From contig CM034315.1 of NCBI GenBank assembly GCA_019925795.1, positions 6,076,001 to 6,140,000 of the forward strand: a stretch of 64,000 nucleotides of DNA. Reading direction: 5' to 3'. The stretch is from Dendrobium chrysotoxum. Taxonomy: Eukaryota > Streptophyta > Magnoliopsida > Asparagales > Orchidaceae. Below, piece after piece: positions 45,151-56,883 of the stretch. The translations under genes and the position numbers were made by a program. The notes beneath the pieces were generated by a model, which was not told where the DNA came from, made no database searches, and worked only from the letters and a program-made list of their open reading frames with translations. Numbering within the stretch: position 1 is the stretch's first letter; each line of letters begins with the position of its first letter.

Positions 45151-47109
45151 CTTGTCAGTTTGAAGATCCCTGTTTGCGGGCAAGGAATCACCCATGGAGG
45201 ATTCATGACTCAAGAGGAGTTGCACCAGCTGTCAAAAACTGCTACAGGAGTTTTTCGATCTTCATTCATTGGAGTTGAATTCTCAAAGCTAGGGAGTAGG
45301 GAGTACTGATGCAAGGCATTGCATCATCAGACATCATCAAAGACATAGTCATGGAGTCTAGTTAATGTGTACCAAAGAGATTGCATGATTTATTTTCTTT
45401 CTTGCATTTTTTTTATTTCTTCTAACCCTTGGTTGATATGAGTCATGTGTCCTGTTGAGACATGTGAATTTGCTGGATCACTACGGTGTTATTCATTTGT
45501 TGCATTGTGTCTTGAGTCTTTCTTGTAACAAAATAAGAAGACCCAAGCCTATTATAATCTACTTTACAATAATGTTGTTGAGGATATTGTTGAATGCCTC
45601 AATCTAGCCAAACCAATACTTAATATCACTTTAGGCCTTTCTTGAAATATTGTGATTCAAGAGATACAGTAGGTATTACGTTTCTCAAATCCCCTTTCCA
45701 AAGAAATAATAATACAAAGGATGTAAAATACCATAAGCTCATTTTTAATGACAATCTAAAAGAAGACTCCCCATTATTAGACGTCGTTATAATTAAACCT
45801 CAACTTGAATGAATTAAATGTAAAACTGAACCTAAATGTGCATTAGTGCCATCACCTGAATTCACAATTGAATTTTCTTGAGAATCAAAACTAGATTCCA
45901 ATTTTGAGATTCATCACCGCATACTTGCTAACGTTGTTATATTGCCCATTCCTTCTAAGTTCTCCAGCTCCCGAGAAAGTATTTGTTACAATTTCTCATC
46001 TAAATGATAATCAACACATGATTTTGTATTTGACTCTATGTTATCAGACATAACACAATAGAAAGAATCATATGAAGAATGTAGAGTTAAAAATACATCT
46101 TTATGGATTTTATATTGATGACTTGTATTATTTGTATTATGCATCTTGTGTTTATGTTATTATATTATTTGTAGCTCATTCACATGAGTTATTTGTAAAT
46201 ATTGCAAAACGAAATGTCAAACATAATGAAGACTTTATAGCTGGGGATATGATCAATCTAAACTTGAGGGTAATAATGATGAAAATTATGTTTTGTTTAC
46301 ATCTATCATGTATATTTTTTGCAACGTACTTGCAAAGAATTATCTTCCACGTCATTAAATCTATATTATTTTTTAAAAATTTAGTACAAGTTGCATTTGT
46401 ACATGCTTTAACTTTCAATGTGAAGGTTAATCATATTTTCTATTTTAAAGTCCATTGACTTACAAAAAACTTTCGAGGAATCAAAAGTACAGCTTTTTTT
46501 TTTTTTGGTGAAAGTGTCCTACAGCTATATTTACAAGTGAAGTACACCATTCCTACTAACAAAGCCAGTTTGTTCTTCCCCCACTAGCAACATCAATTCC
46601 ACTATCCCCATTAGATTATTTTTTGGTGACTTGTGTCAAGTTGTAACGTAACTGTCCTGACCCTTTGAATGAATATCTTCAATATAATTGTCTAAAGGAT
46701 AGTTCTGCATACTCATTAATGGCATATGTATGATAAGGACTACAATTGATTAGTCATATAAGTACTTCATTAGTTATTTGTTTTAAAGGAAGTTGATAAA
46801 GGATAAATTTGACTAGGATTTCTCTAAAATTATTTGCCATTTGGTATTTGTCATTTAGAATTGTTATTACTTGTAAGGCTCTCCTGTAAAAAGTTGACTC
46901 CCTCTATAAAGGAGATCTTTGACTTGAGATTTTCATAATTAATGAATGCATATTAAATAAAATATGATTTCCTCAAACCCTAGTTAGTAATTCTGCTTTC
47001 TTTTTCTCTCTTTCTCTACTTCTCAATCTCCTCTTTCTTCCCCTTAAGTCCCTCCTTTCAACACCCAATCATCGCATCTTTTTTCTTCTATTGTGCCTTT
47101 TTCATCGCA
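45151..47109. other. AT-rich stretch without a recognisable gene
   Basis: It may include the 3' end of the gypsy fossil (to about 45360). Around 46700-47060 a CTATAAAGG box, AAACCCTAG and CT-rich sequence resemble part of an LTR, but no ends were found. The frame at 46072-46458 has no recognisable features and looks fortuitous. I looked here for helicase exons on the minus strand and saw none. Confidence 0.4.
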
Positions 47110-47960
47110 TGTCCTTCATATTTTTGACAAAGGATAAGTATAATATTACTAGAAAACTCTTCATGAGCATCTTAAGACCAACATGCTTGATTATCATCAT
47201 CATTAAAAGCCTTATCACAACTATTGAGAGCCAAATTTATGAGTATCCTCATTATTCACACTTTTTATCGAGTTTTAACTAATATTTAAACATATCCTTC
47301 ACAAATCATTTTAAACAATGTCTATCCATATTAACTTAGGTCTACCCATTTTTCTTCATAAACACTAATTGTACCCCATTTAATGGATGTATATTGTAGT
47401 CTTCACCATATATGTCCATGCCACAGAACCATCAAAGTCTATTTCAATTGTAGTATCTTAAATATACGTTACTACAATCACTCGTCTAATATACTCATTC
47501 CAAGATTTTCCCTCCCCATTTTTCCACTCATCTATCTTCATATATTCATTTCTATCACACCAAATTTAGTTGTCAACAAACTAAAACTAGAATTCATACA
47601 AAAAGAACTAGCCTAATTGCACTTCCAAAAGCTTTTTCTTTAAATTTCCATGATATCATCTTATAGCAATAATACTCCCTAAGGAACTTCTTATTTAAAC
47701 AATATCATTTGCAAGCATCTGAATAACCAATATAAAAATATATAGAGTCAACATTCATATTTGATGTGATCTTATTGTAATTGAAAAACCATTGGTCACT
47801 TCATAACTACTTCAGTGCTTCATTATACTTATTTTAATAATTTTCAACATACATTCGGTACATGCCTTTCTTCCTTAATGCACACCAAATAAATAATTAT
47901 AACACCCGATCATATGCCTACTCAAAATCAATAAAAATTATCTAATCATCCTTTCTCTAC
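47110..47960 (-). pseudogene. Very old RTE-type LINE remnant
   Basis: On the minus strand 47950-47840 reads like FIDLEKAYDRV..WWALRKKG, the RTE reverse transcriptase, with stops. 47480-47290 corresponds to the LRWFGH...RGRPKK tail with heavy decay. It is far more diverged than the RTE copies at 49.6, 53.5 and 22.8 kb. Confidence 0.45.
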
Positions 47961-48001
47961 TCAAATCAGTGAAGAGAATTGTGATTTTGATCCAGGACAC
48001 G

Positions 48002-48013
48002 GCTCTGATACCA
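48002..48013 (-). other. Primer-binding site of a minus-strand copia LTR
   Basis: The complement reads TGGTATCAGAGC, and the LTR lies directly on its upstream side on the minus strand. Only about 50 bp of retroelement interior survive beyond it. Confidence 0.7.
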
Positions 48014-48016
48014 ATC

Positions 48017-48550
48017 TGATGCTCCTTGGTATCAAAAACAGCAACAAACTCCAAGAGATTCAACACAAAAATAAATTTTTATTGATAGAAAATCAAATAT
48101 GAACAAAGCAAGATACAATGGTCCCCTTTCGAGAGGAGGACCTTCTCTCCCAAACCCTAGACGCCGCTAGGATCCCTCCCAAAAAGAAGACTACAGCACT
48201 CTTAAATCAAATTCTGCATACAAACATAACATAAATCCTATTACTTATAGCAAACAATAAAACAACAAATTCCAAACCAACCCTCCCCCTCTCAAATCAG
48301 TCCTTAAATCAGTCCTCTCTAATTAGGAAATATCTCCTAATTAATCTCCTCCAATTCAGCCCCCAAATCTGCCCTTTTCAATTAAGAAATATCTCCTAAT
48401 TATTCTCCTTCAAATTAGCCCCAAATCAGCCCTTTTTAATTAGAAAACATCTCCTAATTACTATGCCTTTCCTTAATTCATCTTCTCACATATGTAATGA
48501 TAGGTTTAATGGGCCCCACAAGGGGGGCTGAATTGCCCTCTCCCATATCA
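48017..48550 (-). repeat. Copia-type LTR with little interior left
   Basis: On the minus strand it starts TGATATGGGAGAG and ends GGAGCATCA, followed by a tRNA-Met primer-binding site. It contains an AATAAA signal and a GC-rich CCTAGCGGCGTC patch. The second LTR and coding interior are absent, so it is a truncated element rather than a clean solo LTR. Confidence 0.65.
48297..48465. repeat. Imperfect tandem repeat of about 60 bp, three copies, in the LTR
   Basis: Each unit carries an ATATCTCCTAATTA-type word followed by a CAAATCAGCCC-type word. The units differ by substitutions and short indels. Confidence 0.65.
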
Positions 48551-48599
48551 ATAAGCCGCTGATTTCTTTCCCATTTATTCTCCTATTTTTCTCAAATTC

Positions 48600-49560
48600 C
48601 AAGAAGCACCAAAGCAACTCCTACTTAGCCCTAAAAGATAATAATCTCCCAGTTGCCATCCCTTCTTTGAGCTCAAAGAAAATAGATGAGAAAGCCATTG
48701 TGCCAAGAATTTGTTTCTTTTTTTTTCTTTCCTTGCGTAATCTTAACCCCTTATTCATCTTAATTTCACCAAAGAATGTCTTTGTAAACCGGCATACAAG
48801 AAAGTAGTCCTCAATTCTCAATAATGATATCAATTATCCAAAGCTCACACGACAGCAACAATCCCTCCCCCCTCTCCCTTCACTAAAGGAATTAAGACCG
48901 TCACCAGCCTTTTAACATCTTCATATCATAAAGAAAACATGCTGCTGATGCAAATCCTTAGTTGCTGCAGCCACCAAAACCAGAGCGCATCATGAAAAAT
49001 CAAGTCCCTGGTCCTTTCTTACTCTCTAGTTGAGTTTGTGCTAAGGTGGACGGAGGATTAGGCATTTCATCCAGCCAAACAGGATTCAGTTTCCAAGTCT
49101 GAAGAGGTGCTCCAATAGCCTCTCCCATTTAGTTGAACTGAAAATGAGATCTTTATAGACAATATTTAATACTGAAGAAAAAATAATGGTCCAGGCATCC
49201 ATCTAACAATCACCTATCTTTGATATCCTAAATTCTGCAATAAATTTCAACAGTCAGGTAACACTTGCCAGTTTAAAACATCATGCATAGCATGTGTCGA
49301 AAAGAATAATCTAATCTAGAAGATTTGAAAAGCATAAGAAGTTCAAAATTTTGCTTCACATAAAAGGACTACTCTTGTATAACAGCAAAGAGTAAATCAA
49401 GAGATTATTAAACTCATGTAAGAAAACTTGAAAACAAAAAAAACAAGTACTAAGAAAAGATGGAGCTAAATTGTTGTATTGTAAGTAAATAATATATGTA
49501 TGAATTTGACAATTTAATCCAAACCTTATATTAGACATTAAAAAAACCAAATTTAACGCA
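48600..49560 (-). other. Non-TE stretch inside the helicase locus, possibly a non-coding exon
   Basis: About 48880-49150 is less AT-rich than its surroundings and has no transposon signature. On the minus strand a TTATTGCAG acceptor-like site near 49236 and a TTTTCAG near 49142 precede exon-like sequence with many stops. It could be an alternative or untranslated exon of the helicase gene. No helicase motif was found in it. Confidence 0.25.
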
Positions 49561-49581
49561 ACACAATAAGACAACTTTGTA

Positions 49582-50627
49582 CAACAACAACAAGCCTTTT
49601 TCCCACTGTGGGATCAGTTAAATGAATCGTTTTTCTCTATTATGTCCTATTAACAATCAAATTCTTATCTACATAATTTAAAAAAAATCATTTTTTATAC
49701 TTTCTAACCAAGTCTTTTTAGGTCTATCTCAACATTTCTTAACATTGGTTGGATCTAATACATCTACTCTCCTAACAGGGTCATCAGAAGGCCTACATTT
49801 TATGTGACCAAACCATCTAGACGACTCTCTTTAATCATATCTAGCATTAGAGCTAGTTTAACCTTTTCGCATATATGCTCGTATTGCATTCTGCCTCTAA
49901 GTCTAAAACCACTGATCAACCTGAGTATCCTCATCTCTCCAACACTCAACTTAATTGTATACTTTTCTCTTAATGGCCAACATTTTGCATCATAAAGCAT
50001 TGCAGGTTCACTATCATCTTATAAAACTTCCCTCAAATTTGAGGTGCACTATTCTATCACAAAATAGACTAATGCATTCCTCCACTTCAACCATCTGATT
50101 TGAATTCTACTAATAATATCCTCATCTATTTTATCATCGTTTTAAATAATAGACCCGAGATATCTAAAACGTGCACTCTTTCAAATGACTTGATCACCCA
50201 ATATCACAATCTCACTACTAGATCTATTACTACTAAAATTACACTCAATATATTCGATTTTAGGTCTGCTCAAACGAACAACCTTGAGACTCTAATATTG
50301 CCCTCCATAATTCAAGTTTTTCATCAACTCCCTTTTCTAGTCTTATTAACAAGAAGAATATCATCCGCAAAAAGCATATACCAAGGCACATCCTCTTGCA
50401 AATGTATAGTAAAATATCCATAAATAAAGAAAAAAATATATATGGGTTTAAAGTTGATTCTTAATGTAATCCAATTAAAATAGGAAAATACTTGGTCAAA
50501 CCACCTTGTGTTTAGAACTTTATCCTATACTTTTTTTTCCAAATCAATAAATATCATATGTATATCCTCCTTTCTCTATCTTCTCCATCATACCTCTTCA
50601 CAAATGTATAGCTTCCATAGTAAAATA
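49582..50627 (-). mobile_element. Decayed 5'-truncated RTE-type LINE in the helicase gene
   Basis: Same family as 53539-55239 but older. It has the (TTG)n 3' end, the SVGEMRILRLISGF-like tail and reverse transcriptase remnants with stops throughout. Flanks AACTTTGTA (49573-49581) and AAATTTGTA (50628-50636) match at 8 of 9 positions. It lies in the intron after helicase exon 5. Confidence 0.8.
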
Positions 50628-50783
50628 AAATTTGTATAAAGCAAAAAAAAAGATCATTTCAAAATACAAAAAAGGGGCAGTTCTAAGTTATAGGTCACAT
50701 CTAAATTCAATCATATGAAACAAAAGTAATAATAGCCAGTCGGAAGTAAAAACACAACAAAACTTCAACAAAGAAATATATAC

Positions 50784-53700
50784 CTGAGAGACAATCTTCC
50801 TGATCTGTGGTTCAAATCCCATATCCAACATACGATCTGCCTCATCCAGCACAAGGTATGTCACCCTCCGTAAGTTAGTATGATGTGACTCTAACATATC
50901 AATCAACCGGCCAGGTGTGGCAATAACAATTTCAACACCTAAATCAAAAATAAACAACAAATATATTCATCAATGATTATGCACTTTTGAAGTTTAACCA
51001 GTTTGGGCATATGTAATGCAATTTGGAATATTAGCAAATATCTAAAGGGTGTGATTTTATAATCATGTCCAGCCCATCTTGAAATAAAACTAAAATTCCA
51101 TACATTTACCAAAATCTTGGTTAATTACCAAACTAATAGCCTACATCATTCAACAAAATTCCACCCAAATATTGAAATTCAAAACAAGACGCCAATGCAA
51201 ATTTTTTGTTTTGTCAAAATTTTTAATGATTTCATTGTGGCGCGCACAAAGATATGGGTTGGCTAGTTGCTTTTGCTGCGATAGGTGGTAGTTATGTTAA
51301 CATCGTATATTCTATTGCACATGCATAAATCTTCCTGCAAGGAGGACCTTGTCAATAAATGTTTCACATGAGCACATAGCTTCAACCAATTGACAGGCCT
51401 AAATGTGATAATTAATGTATCAAAGCATCAGAATTTTGTGTTGCGTACCTTTTTGGAGATCTCGAACCTGAGGACCCTTGGGAACACCACCATATATGCA
51501 AGTATTTTTAATCTTTGATGATGCTCCAAATTTAGTTGCCTCTTGTTGTATCTGAACAGCAAGTTCACGAGTGGGAGCCAAGACCAAGACAATTGGACCA
51601 TCACCAAGTGCTGTAATAAAAAAACATAGATTCAATGAAATCTCTTGACCAATAAAATCAACCAAAACATATTAACAAAAATTGCTCAACTGTCCCAACC
51701 TAAAATTGGCTGAGCATTCACATGAATAATGGCAGGCAATAGATAAGCCAATGTCTTTCCCGATCCTGTTTCAGCAATACCAATAAGGTCACGACCCTTC
51801 ATGGCCATTGGCCATCCTTGTGCTTGAATGGGTGTAGGTTCAACAAACCCGGCTTTAACAATTTCTTGCATAACATATTCTGAAAAGAAAAATGCCAATG
51901 GCATAGCCAAACTGCAAGTTACAATTTAATAAAGGAAGAAGATAATTAAATAGAAAAAACAAAATTAGATAAGTTTCTATATATTTTTTCAATGAGATTA
52001 ACATCTTCGTAAAAAGCATCAAAACAAAAAGGGAGTTATATGATTAACATTCCATAATGGTGCTGAATTCAATGATCATGCTCATTGAAAAACTTCAACA
52101 GGAAAAAAAAAAAGAAAGAGGACAACAAAATGAATACTTATGTAGATGAGAAATCAAGGAGAGATTGCATTAAGGAGATATTGCATTAAAGAGAGATTGC
52201 ATTAAAGAAAACGAATACTCATCCGTCTATATTGTCTATGTTGTATATATATTATATAGCAGACTTCATTAAGTAACATTTTAACTAGTTTTTCGCCGGT
52301 TCACAATCAATAGTTTGGAAAACCTACCTGATTGGTTAACAAAGTTTCCATGAAATCTTTTCTTCGTCTAATTCTCTCCCTTTATAATTCTAGAGGGAAG
52401 AAACTCTATGTATATATATATTCCTCCCAGACCTAGATTCAGCCCAGAAACAAGCTATTCCTCATTTTATACCCAAGTCAATATTTTGCTCGTTTCATCT
52501 CCCTCTTCAGTCAAACTCCCCTCCACTTAGGCTTCGTTTGGTTCTTCCTCTCCTTTTGTAAAAAGTAGTTTTAGAAACAATGGTTAAGGGAATGGAAATT
52601 TCTAATGGAGAAGTAAATATCAAAAAGCTTCTCAAAATAGTAGAAAAATAAAGTTCCATAAAAGGCATTTTTATAGAAGCGTCCCATCCAAACAGCGACC
52701 AAAAAATAATTTCTCCGTTTCTAAACAGAAAAGGAAAAAAATGCCGAAACAAATGAGGCCTTAGTGTCACCTTCTTGGAGGAACCGCCTCTACCAGTGAT
52801 TCATCAGTCCCATCTTGGAAGCAGAGATCAAACTTCTTCCCTGTCACCATCTGACCTTCATCTACTCATTACTGGCATTTATCTTCAGTAAAAAAAGCCA
52901 AAAAATGATCAGCTCCACCAATCTGTCATTCACAATCATAAGATTTGCCTCAAACAAATGTCGGACTGCATATGTACCTTTTCAGGTAGTATGTTCACCA
53001 CCTACCACCCATATCCAGGCCAAATCTTGTTGGTAGCCCAAATACTTCAATGGCTTCCTGACATAAATGAACTCTCCAACAACTCACTTGGACCTTACAC
53101 TCCAACCATTGGCATTTTGGTAATGGAAAACCATGCTATGACACTAGTAGTCAAATTGTCATGTACGTCAACCCATGTGCTTTTGCTTCTAAAAGCTTTT
53201 CAGTTGTCATTATTAGGCACACCCCCTTATTGGCGAGGTAGGCGCATCACTGTGTTTTGGTAATGGAAAATCATGCAATGACACTTGTAGTCAAATTGTC
53301 ATCCTAATTAATTTCCCTTGGTTGAGGCAGGTCATTCACCCTCGCTTATAGTTATGTTTCATGACATTGTCTGAGCACTTTAACATTATCGCATTGTTTT
53401 ATCATGCAAGTAAACCCATATGTTTTTGCTTCTATATAGCTTTTTAGTTGTCATTATTAGGCACACCCCTTTATTGGCAAGGTAGGTGCATCACAGCTTA
53501 ATTGCAAGTGTGCGCCATATTTTTTCTCATGCTTCCAACAACAACAACAACAACAACATCAAGCCTTTATCCCACTACGTGGGGTTGGCTACATGAATCC
53601 TTTTTCTCCATTGTGTCCTATTAAAAATCAAATTCTCGTTTAAATCTAATAAAGAAAGATCATTTCTAATATTTTCTAACCAAGTCTTTTTAGGTCTACC

Positions 53701-56510
53701 TCTACCTTTCTTAACATAAGTCAAATATAAGACCTCTACTTTCCTAACCGGGTCATCGGGAGGCTGTCGTTTTACGTGACCAAACCATCTAAGGCGACTC
53801 TCTCTAATCTTATCTTCCACTGGAGCTACTCCAACCTTTTCACGAATATGCTCATTTCGTATCCTATCTCTAAGGGTAAAGCCACTCATCCACCTGAGCA
53901 TCCTCATCTCTGCAACACTTAACTTAGAATTATGCTTCTCTTTTAATGGCCAACATTCAGCACCATAAAGCATTGCAGGTCTCACCACCATCTTATAGAA
54001 TTTTCCCTTAAGTTTGAGGGGTACTTTTCTATCACACAATAAGCCCGATGCATTCCTTCACTTCAACCATCCAACTTGAATTCTGCTGATAATATCCCCA
54101 TCTATATCACCATCACTCTGAACAATAGATCCAAGATATCTAAAACGTGTACTCTTATTAATGACTTGATCGGCCAAAGTCACAATGCCCTCACTAGGTC
54201 TATTATTACTAAAATTACACTCCATATATTCCGTTTTAGATCTACTCAAGCGAAAACCTTTAGACTCTAAGGTTGACCTCCACAATTCTAGTTTACCTTC
54301 AACTCCCTCTCTAGTCTTATCAACAAGAAGAATATCATCAGCAAAAAGCATACACCAAGGTACATCCTCTTGCAAATGTCTAGTGAGAACATCGATGACT
54401 AAAGCAAAAAGATATGGGCTTAAGGCTGATCCTTGGTGTAATCCAACCGAAATAGGAAAATACTTGGTCAAACCACCTTGTATTTGAACACAAGTAATAG
54501 CTCCTGCATACATATCTTTAATGATTTGAATATAAGCGTTATTAACTTCTTTCTTTTCAAGAACTCTCCATAGCACTTCTCTTGGAACTTTATCATATGC
54601 TTTTTCTAAATCAATAAATATCATATGTAAATCCTCCTTATTCTCTCTATATTTCTCCATCAAACCTCTTAATAAATGTATGGCTTCCATAGTAGACCTA
54701 CCCGGCATAAATCCAAATTGATTTTGAGAAACATTAGTATCACGCCGCAACCTATGCTCCATAACTCGTTCCCATAGTTTTAAAGTATGACACATTAACT
54801 TAATTCCTCTATAATTCGCACAATCTTGTGCATCACCTTTATTCTTAAAAATAGGGATTAACACACTCATTCTCCACTCATCTGGCATATTTTTAGTCTT
54901 CAAAACAGTATTAAAAAGTTTAGTAAGCCAAGAAATTCCTTCATCTCCTAAGCATTTCCACACCTCTATTGGAATATCATCAGGTCCAACAGCTTTTCCA
55001 CCCTTCATTTTCTTTAAAGCCTCTCTAACTTCGGTTTTACTAATACGCCGATAAAAACAGAAATCTTTATTTTCATTTAAGGTGCTAAGGTCACTACAGT
55101 CAATTTTATTTTCACATTCTTCATTAAAAAGTTTAGCAAAATATCTCATCCACCTTTGTTGAATATCATCTTCTAAAAAAAGTACTTTTTGATCTTCATC
55201 CTTAATACACTTCACTTGAACTAAATCCTTATACTCCTATCTCATGCTTCCAATTTCTAAAATATAGAAAGTTACACAATGACTTAAGTATCACAAAGTG
55301 GAGCCAAATTTGAACGTTCAAGGCCTAGGAGCCCCCCTCCAGTGCAATGAACAATTTCGTATACCATTCCACAGATTTCACACACGGTAGATTAAAGGCA
55401 TAAAATCCACCACAAATATACATCACTTGATTTCTTCCTAATTGAATAACTTACTATTTAGTATCATTTTTTGCATCAAATGGAAATGCAAACTGCATAC
55501 ACCATGAACTTTCTAAGATAGATGCACCGCTGGATTTCCTTTCAATTGACTGGTTTATGAATCATTGTTTTTTTTTTTTCGAGCACTGGAAATGCAAACC
55601 ACAAACGTCTATGAGGACATTTTCTTCTAATAATTCTCTCAATTTATCTTGGCATCTTGCTCAACTCTTATCACAATGACGAATACTACATAATTTGCAA
55701 ATCACATATCCATTATACTTTCACTAAAATATGTGAAAACACAGTCACATGACTATCTAACAGGTATAAGCATATATTTATGATAATATGACTCATTGTA
55801 AAATTAATAAAACTTCCATCCAAAACGCAGAGAGATAAAAGAAGGTAATAACGGTGGGAAAAAGGTCTCCAAAGAAATAGAAAATTGTACTAACAAGAAC
55901 AGAGCCAAAACAAATCTCACAAATCGTTTCTTGATAACCATCCTCTTCTGCCCCTATTTCCCAAGCTAAACAAATCGCACTGTTAATTATTATGAGTGCA
56001 GAACACTTTAAAACGGACACAACAAAGCGTATAGATCAGTTTAGGTCGAAGTTGGGCTGCTCGGAAAAAAAAAACTCGGATGTAAAAATGCTCCTACAGT
56101 AAATAAATTCATAAGTACCAGGAAAACCAATATCACGGAATTCCCTAATGGGCCTCGGAACATCCCGGCCATCCACCGTAATCTCCCTCTTACGACGATA
56201 CTCCTCCACGTCAGCCTCGGTCATCGAAGCCACTGAAGGAGACTCTTTATAGAAGTTCTTCTCGAACGGCACCAAACCATCCAAATCCGCCACTCCTTCA
56301 GTCTCCTTCACGCTGGAGGACTTATAGCTCTTGCCATAGCTAGAAAGGCCTCCGTCACTATAGCCCACATCGCTGAAAATATGGAAAGAAATGCAGATAA
56401 GAAGACGATCTTAAAGAGCTTAGCAGCGGATCAACAATAGGCCGTTAGGGTTACCTTCTCCGGTCGCGGTAGGAGGTGGGGTCGCCGGCGCGGCCGTCGT
56501 AGCGGCTCAT
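50784..56510 (-). CDS. RH20: RH20/p68-type DEAD-box RNA helicase, exons 1-5 (N-terminal half)
   Basis: Five minus-strand exons join in frame with GT-AG introns: 56510-56455, 56372-56119, 51879-51700, 51610-51449 and 50938-50784, giving 269 codons. The start MSRYDGRAGDPTSYRDRR is typical of RH20-type proteins. Then come LDGLVPFEKNFY and the F..GF Q-motif lead, PTPIQAQGWP (Q motif), AETGSGKT (motif I), PTRELA (Ia), TPGR (Ib) and DEAD (II). This family unwinds RNA in the nucleus and acts in splicing, mRNA decay or ribosome assembly. A full protein is about 500 aa. Motif III (SAT) and the second RecA domain are not found downstream, so as assembled the gene is incomplete. A candidate last exon is at 35078-35125. 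Intron 2 (4.2 kb) holds a LINE and a MITE. Intron 1 opens with GTAACCCTAACGG, which contains a telo-box. Confidence 0.88.
52530..52760. mobile_element. Tourist-like MITE, 231 bp, in helicase intron 2
   Basis: TTA on both sides (52527-52529, 52761-52763). Ends are GGCTTCGTTTGGTTCTTCC and GAAACAAATGAGGCC. The interior is unlike that of the other copies, so it is another subfamily sharing the termini. Confidence 0.6.
53115..53494. repeat. Imperfect tandem duplication in helicase intron 2
   Basis: Unit 53115-53250 and unit 53255-53494 both start TTTTGGTAATGGAAAA, share TGTCATTATTAGGCACACCC and end GCATCAC. The second has about 100 bp more in its middle, gained there or lost from the first. Confidence 0.7.
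53539..55239 (-). mobile_element. RTE-type LINE, 5'-truncated, recent
   Basis: A perfect 14-bp duplication TCTCATGCTTCCAA flanks it (53525-53538, 55240-55253) and it ends in (TTG)n. One minus-strand frame from 55215 to 53575 encodes reverse transcriptase (GGKAVGPDDIP, FIDLEKAYDKVPRE, GLHQGSALSPYLFALV, FADDILLVD) and the RTE tail. It is broken only by a TGA at 54060-54058, where TGG is expected. The endonuclease half is absent. It sits in helicase intron 2 in the same orientation as the gene. Confidence 0.93.
54058..55215 (-). pseudogene. RTE LINE reverse transcriptase frame (385 aa to a premature stop)
   Basis: This frame covers the fingers, palm and thumb of a non-LTR reverse transcriptase, with FADD as catalytic motif. 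It ends at a TGA that replaces a tryptophan codon in GWLKW. The same frame continues 53575-54039 with the C-terminal region LSVAEMRMLRWMSG and GRGRPKKTW. There is no endonuclease domain because the copy is 5'-truncated. The first ATG used here is internal to the original protein. Confidence 0.85.
56441..56454 (-). promoter_or_regulatory. Telo-box at the start of helicase intron 1
   Basis: The intron begins GTAACCCTAACGG; AACCCTAA is the plant telo-box, often found near the 5' end of genes for RNA and ribosome functions. Its role here is inferred from position only. Confidence 0.35.
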
Positions 56511-56883
56511 GACGGTCACTACTTCGCCGGCCTGAGGGAGGGAAAAAGGCGCCGCCTGCTTTTAGTGTAGTTATTTGGGGAAGGGGTTAACCTCCTAGAA
56601 GTAGAAAGAAGGGCGTGTGGGAATTGGAAACAGGGAAGAACCCGATAGACCAGAAGGCTGTGATCAGATTTACGCGGACGATGAATGAAATAGGAGCCGT
56701 TGGATGCAACCGGTCCGGTCTCTGCGGCCTACAACACTAGACAAACCGGATACTAGAGTTAGGGATGGATATTTCAGATTTTATTTGCAATATTTTAAAT
56801 ATAATTTGTTTAGAATATTTGCAATTGATTTGTTAATTGTAATTCAAATTTTATTTTCATTTATTTGTGTAATATTTTGTGTT
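56511..56883 (-). promoter_or_regulatory. Short presumed promoter and leader of the helicase gene
   Basis: Only 373 bp separate the helicase ATG from an L1-like LINE insertion. The first 200 bp upstream of the ATG are GC-richer, as in a plant leader; the rest is AT-rich. No clear TATA box was identified. Confidence 0.35.
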
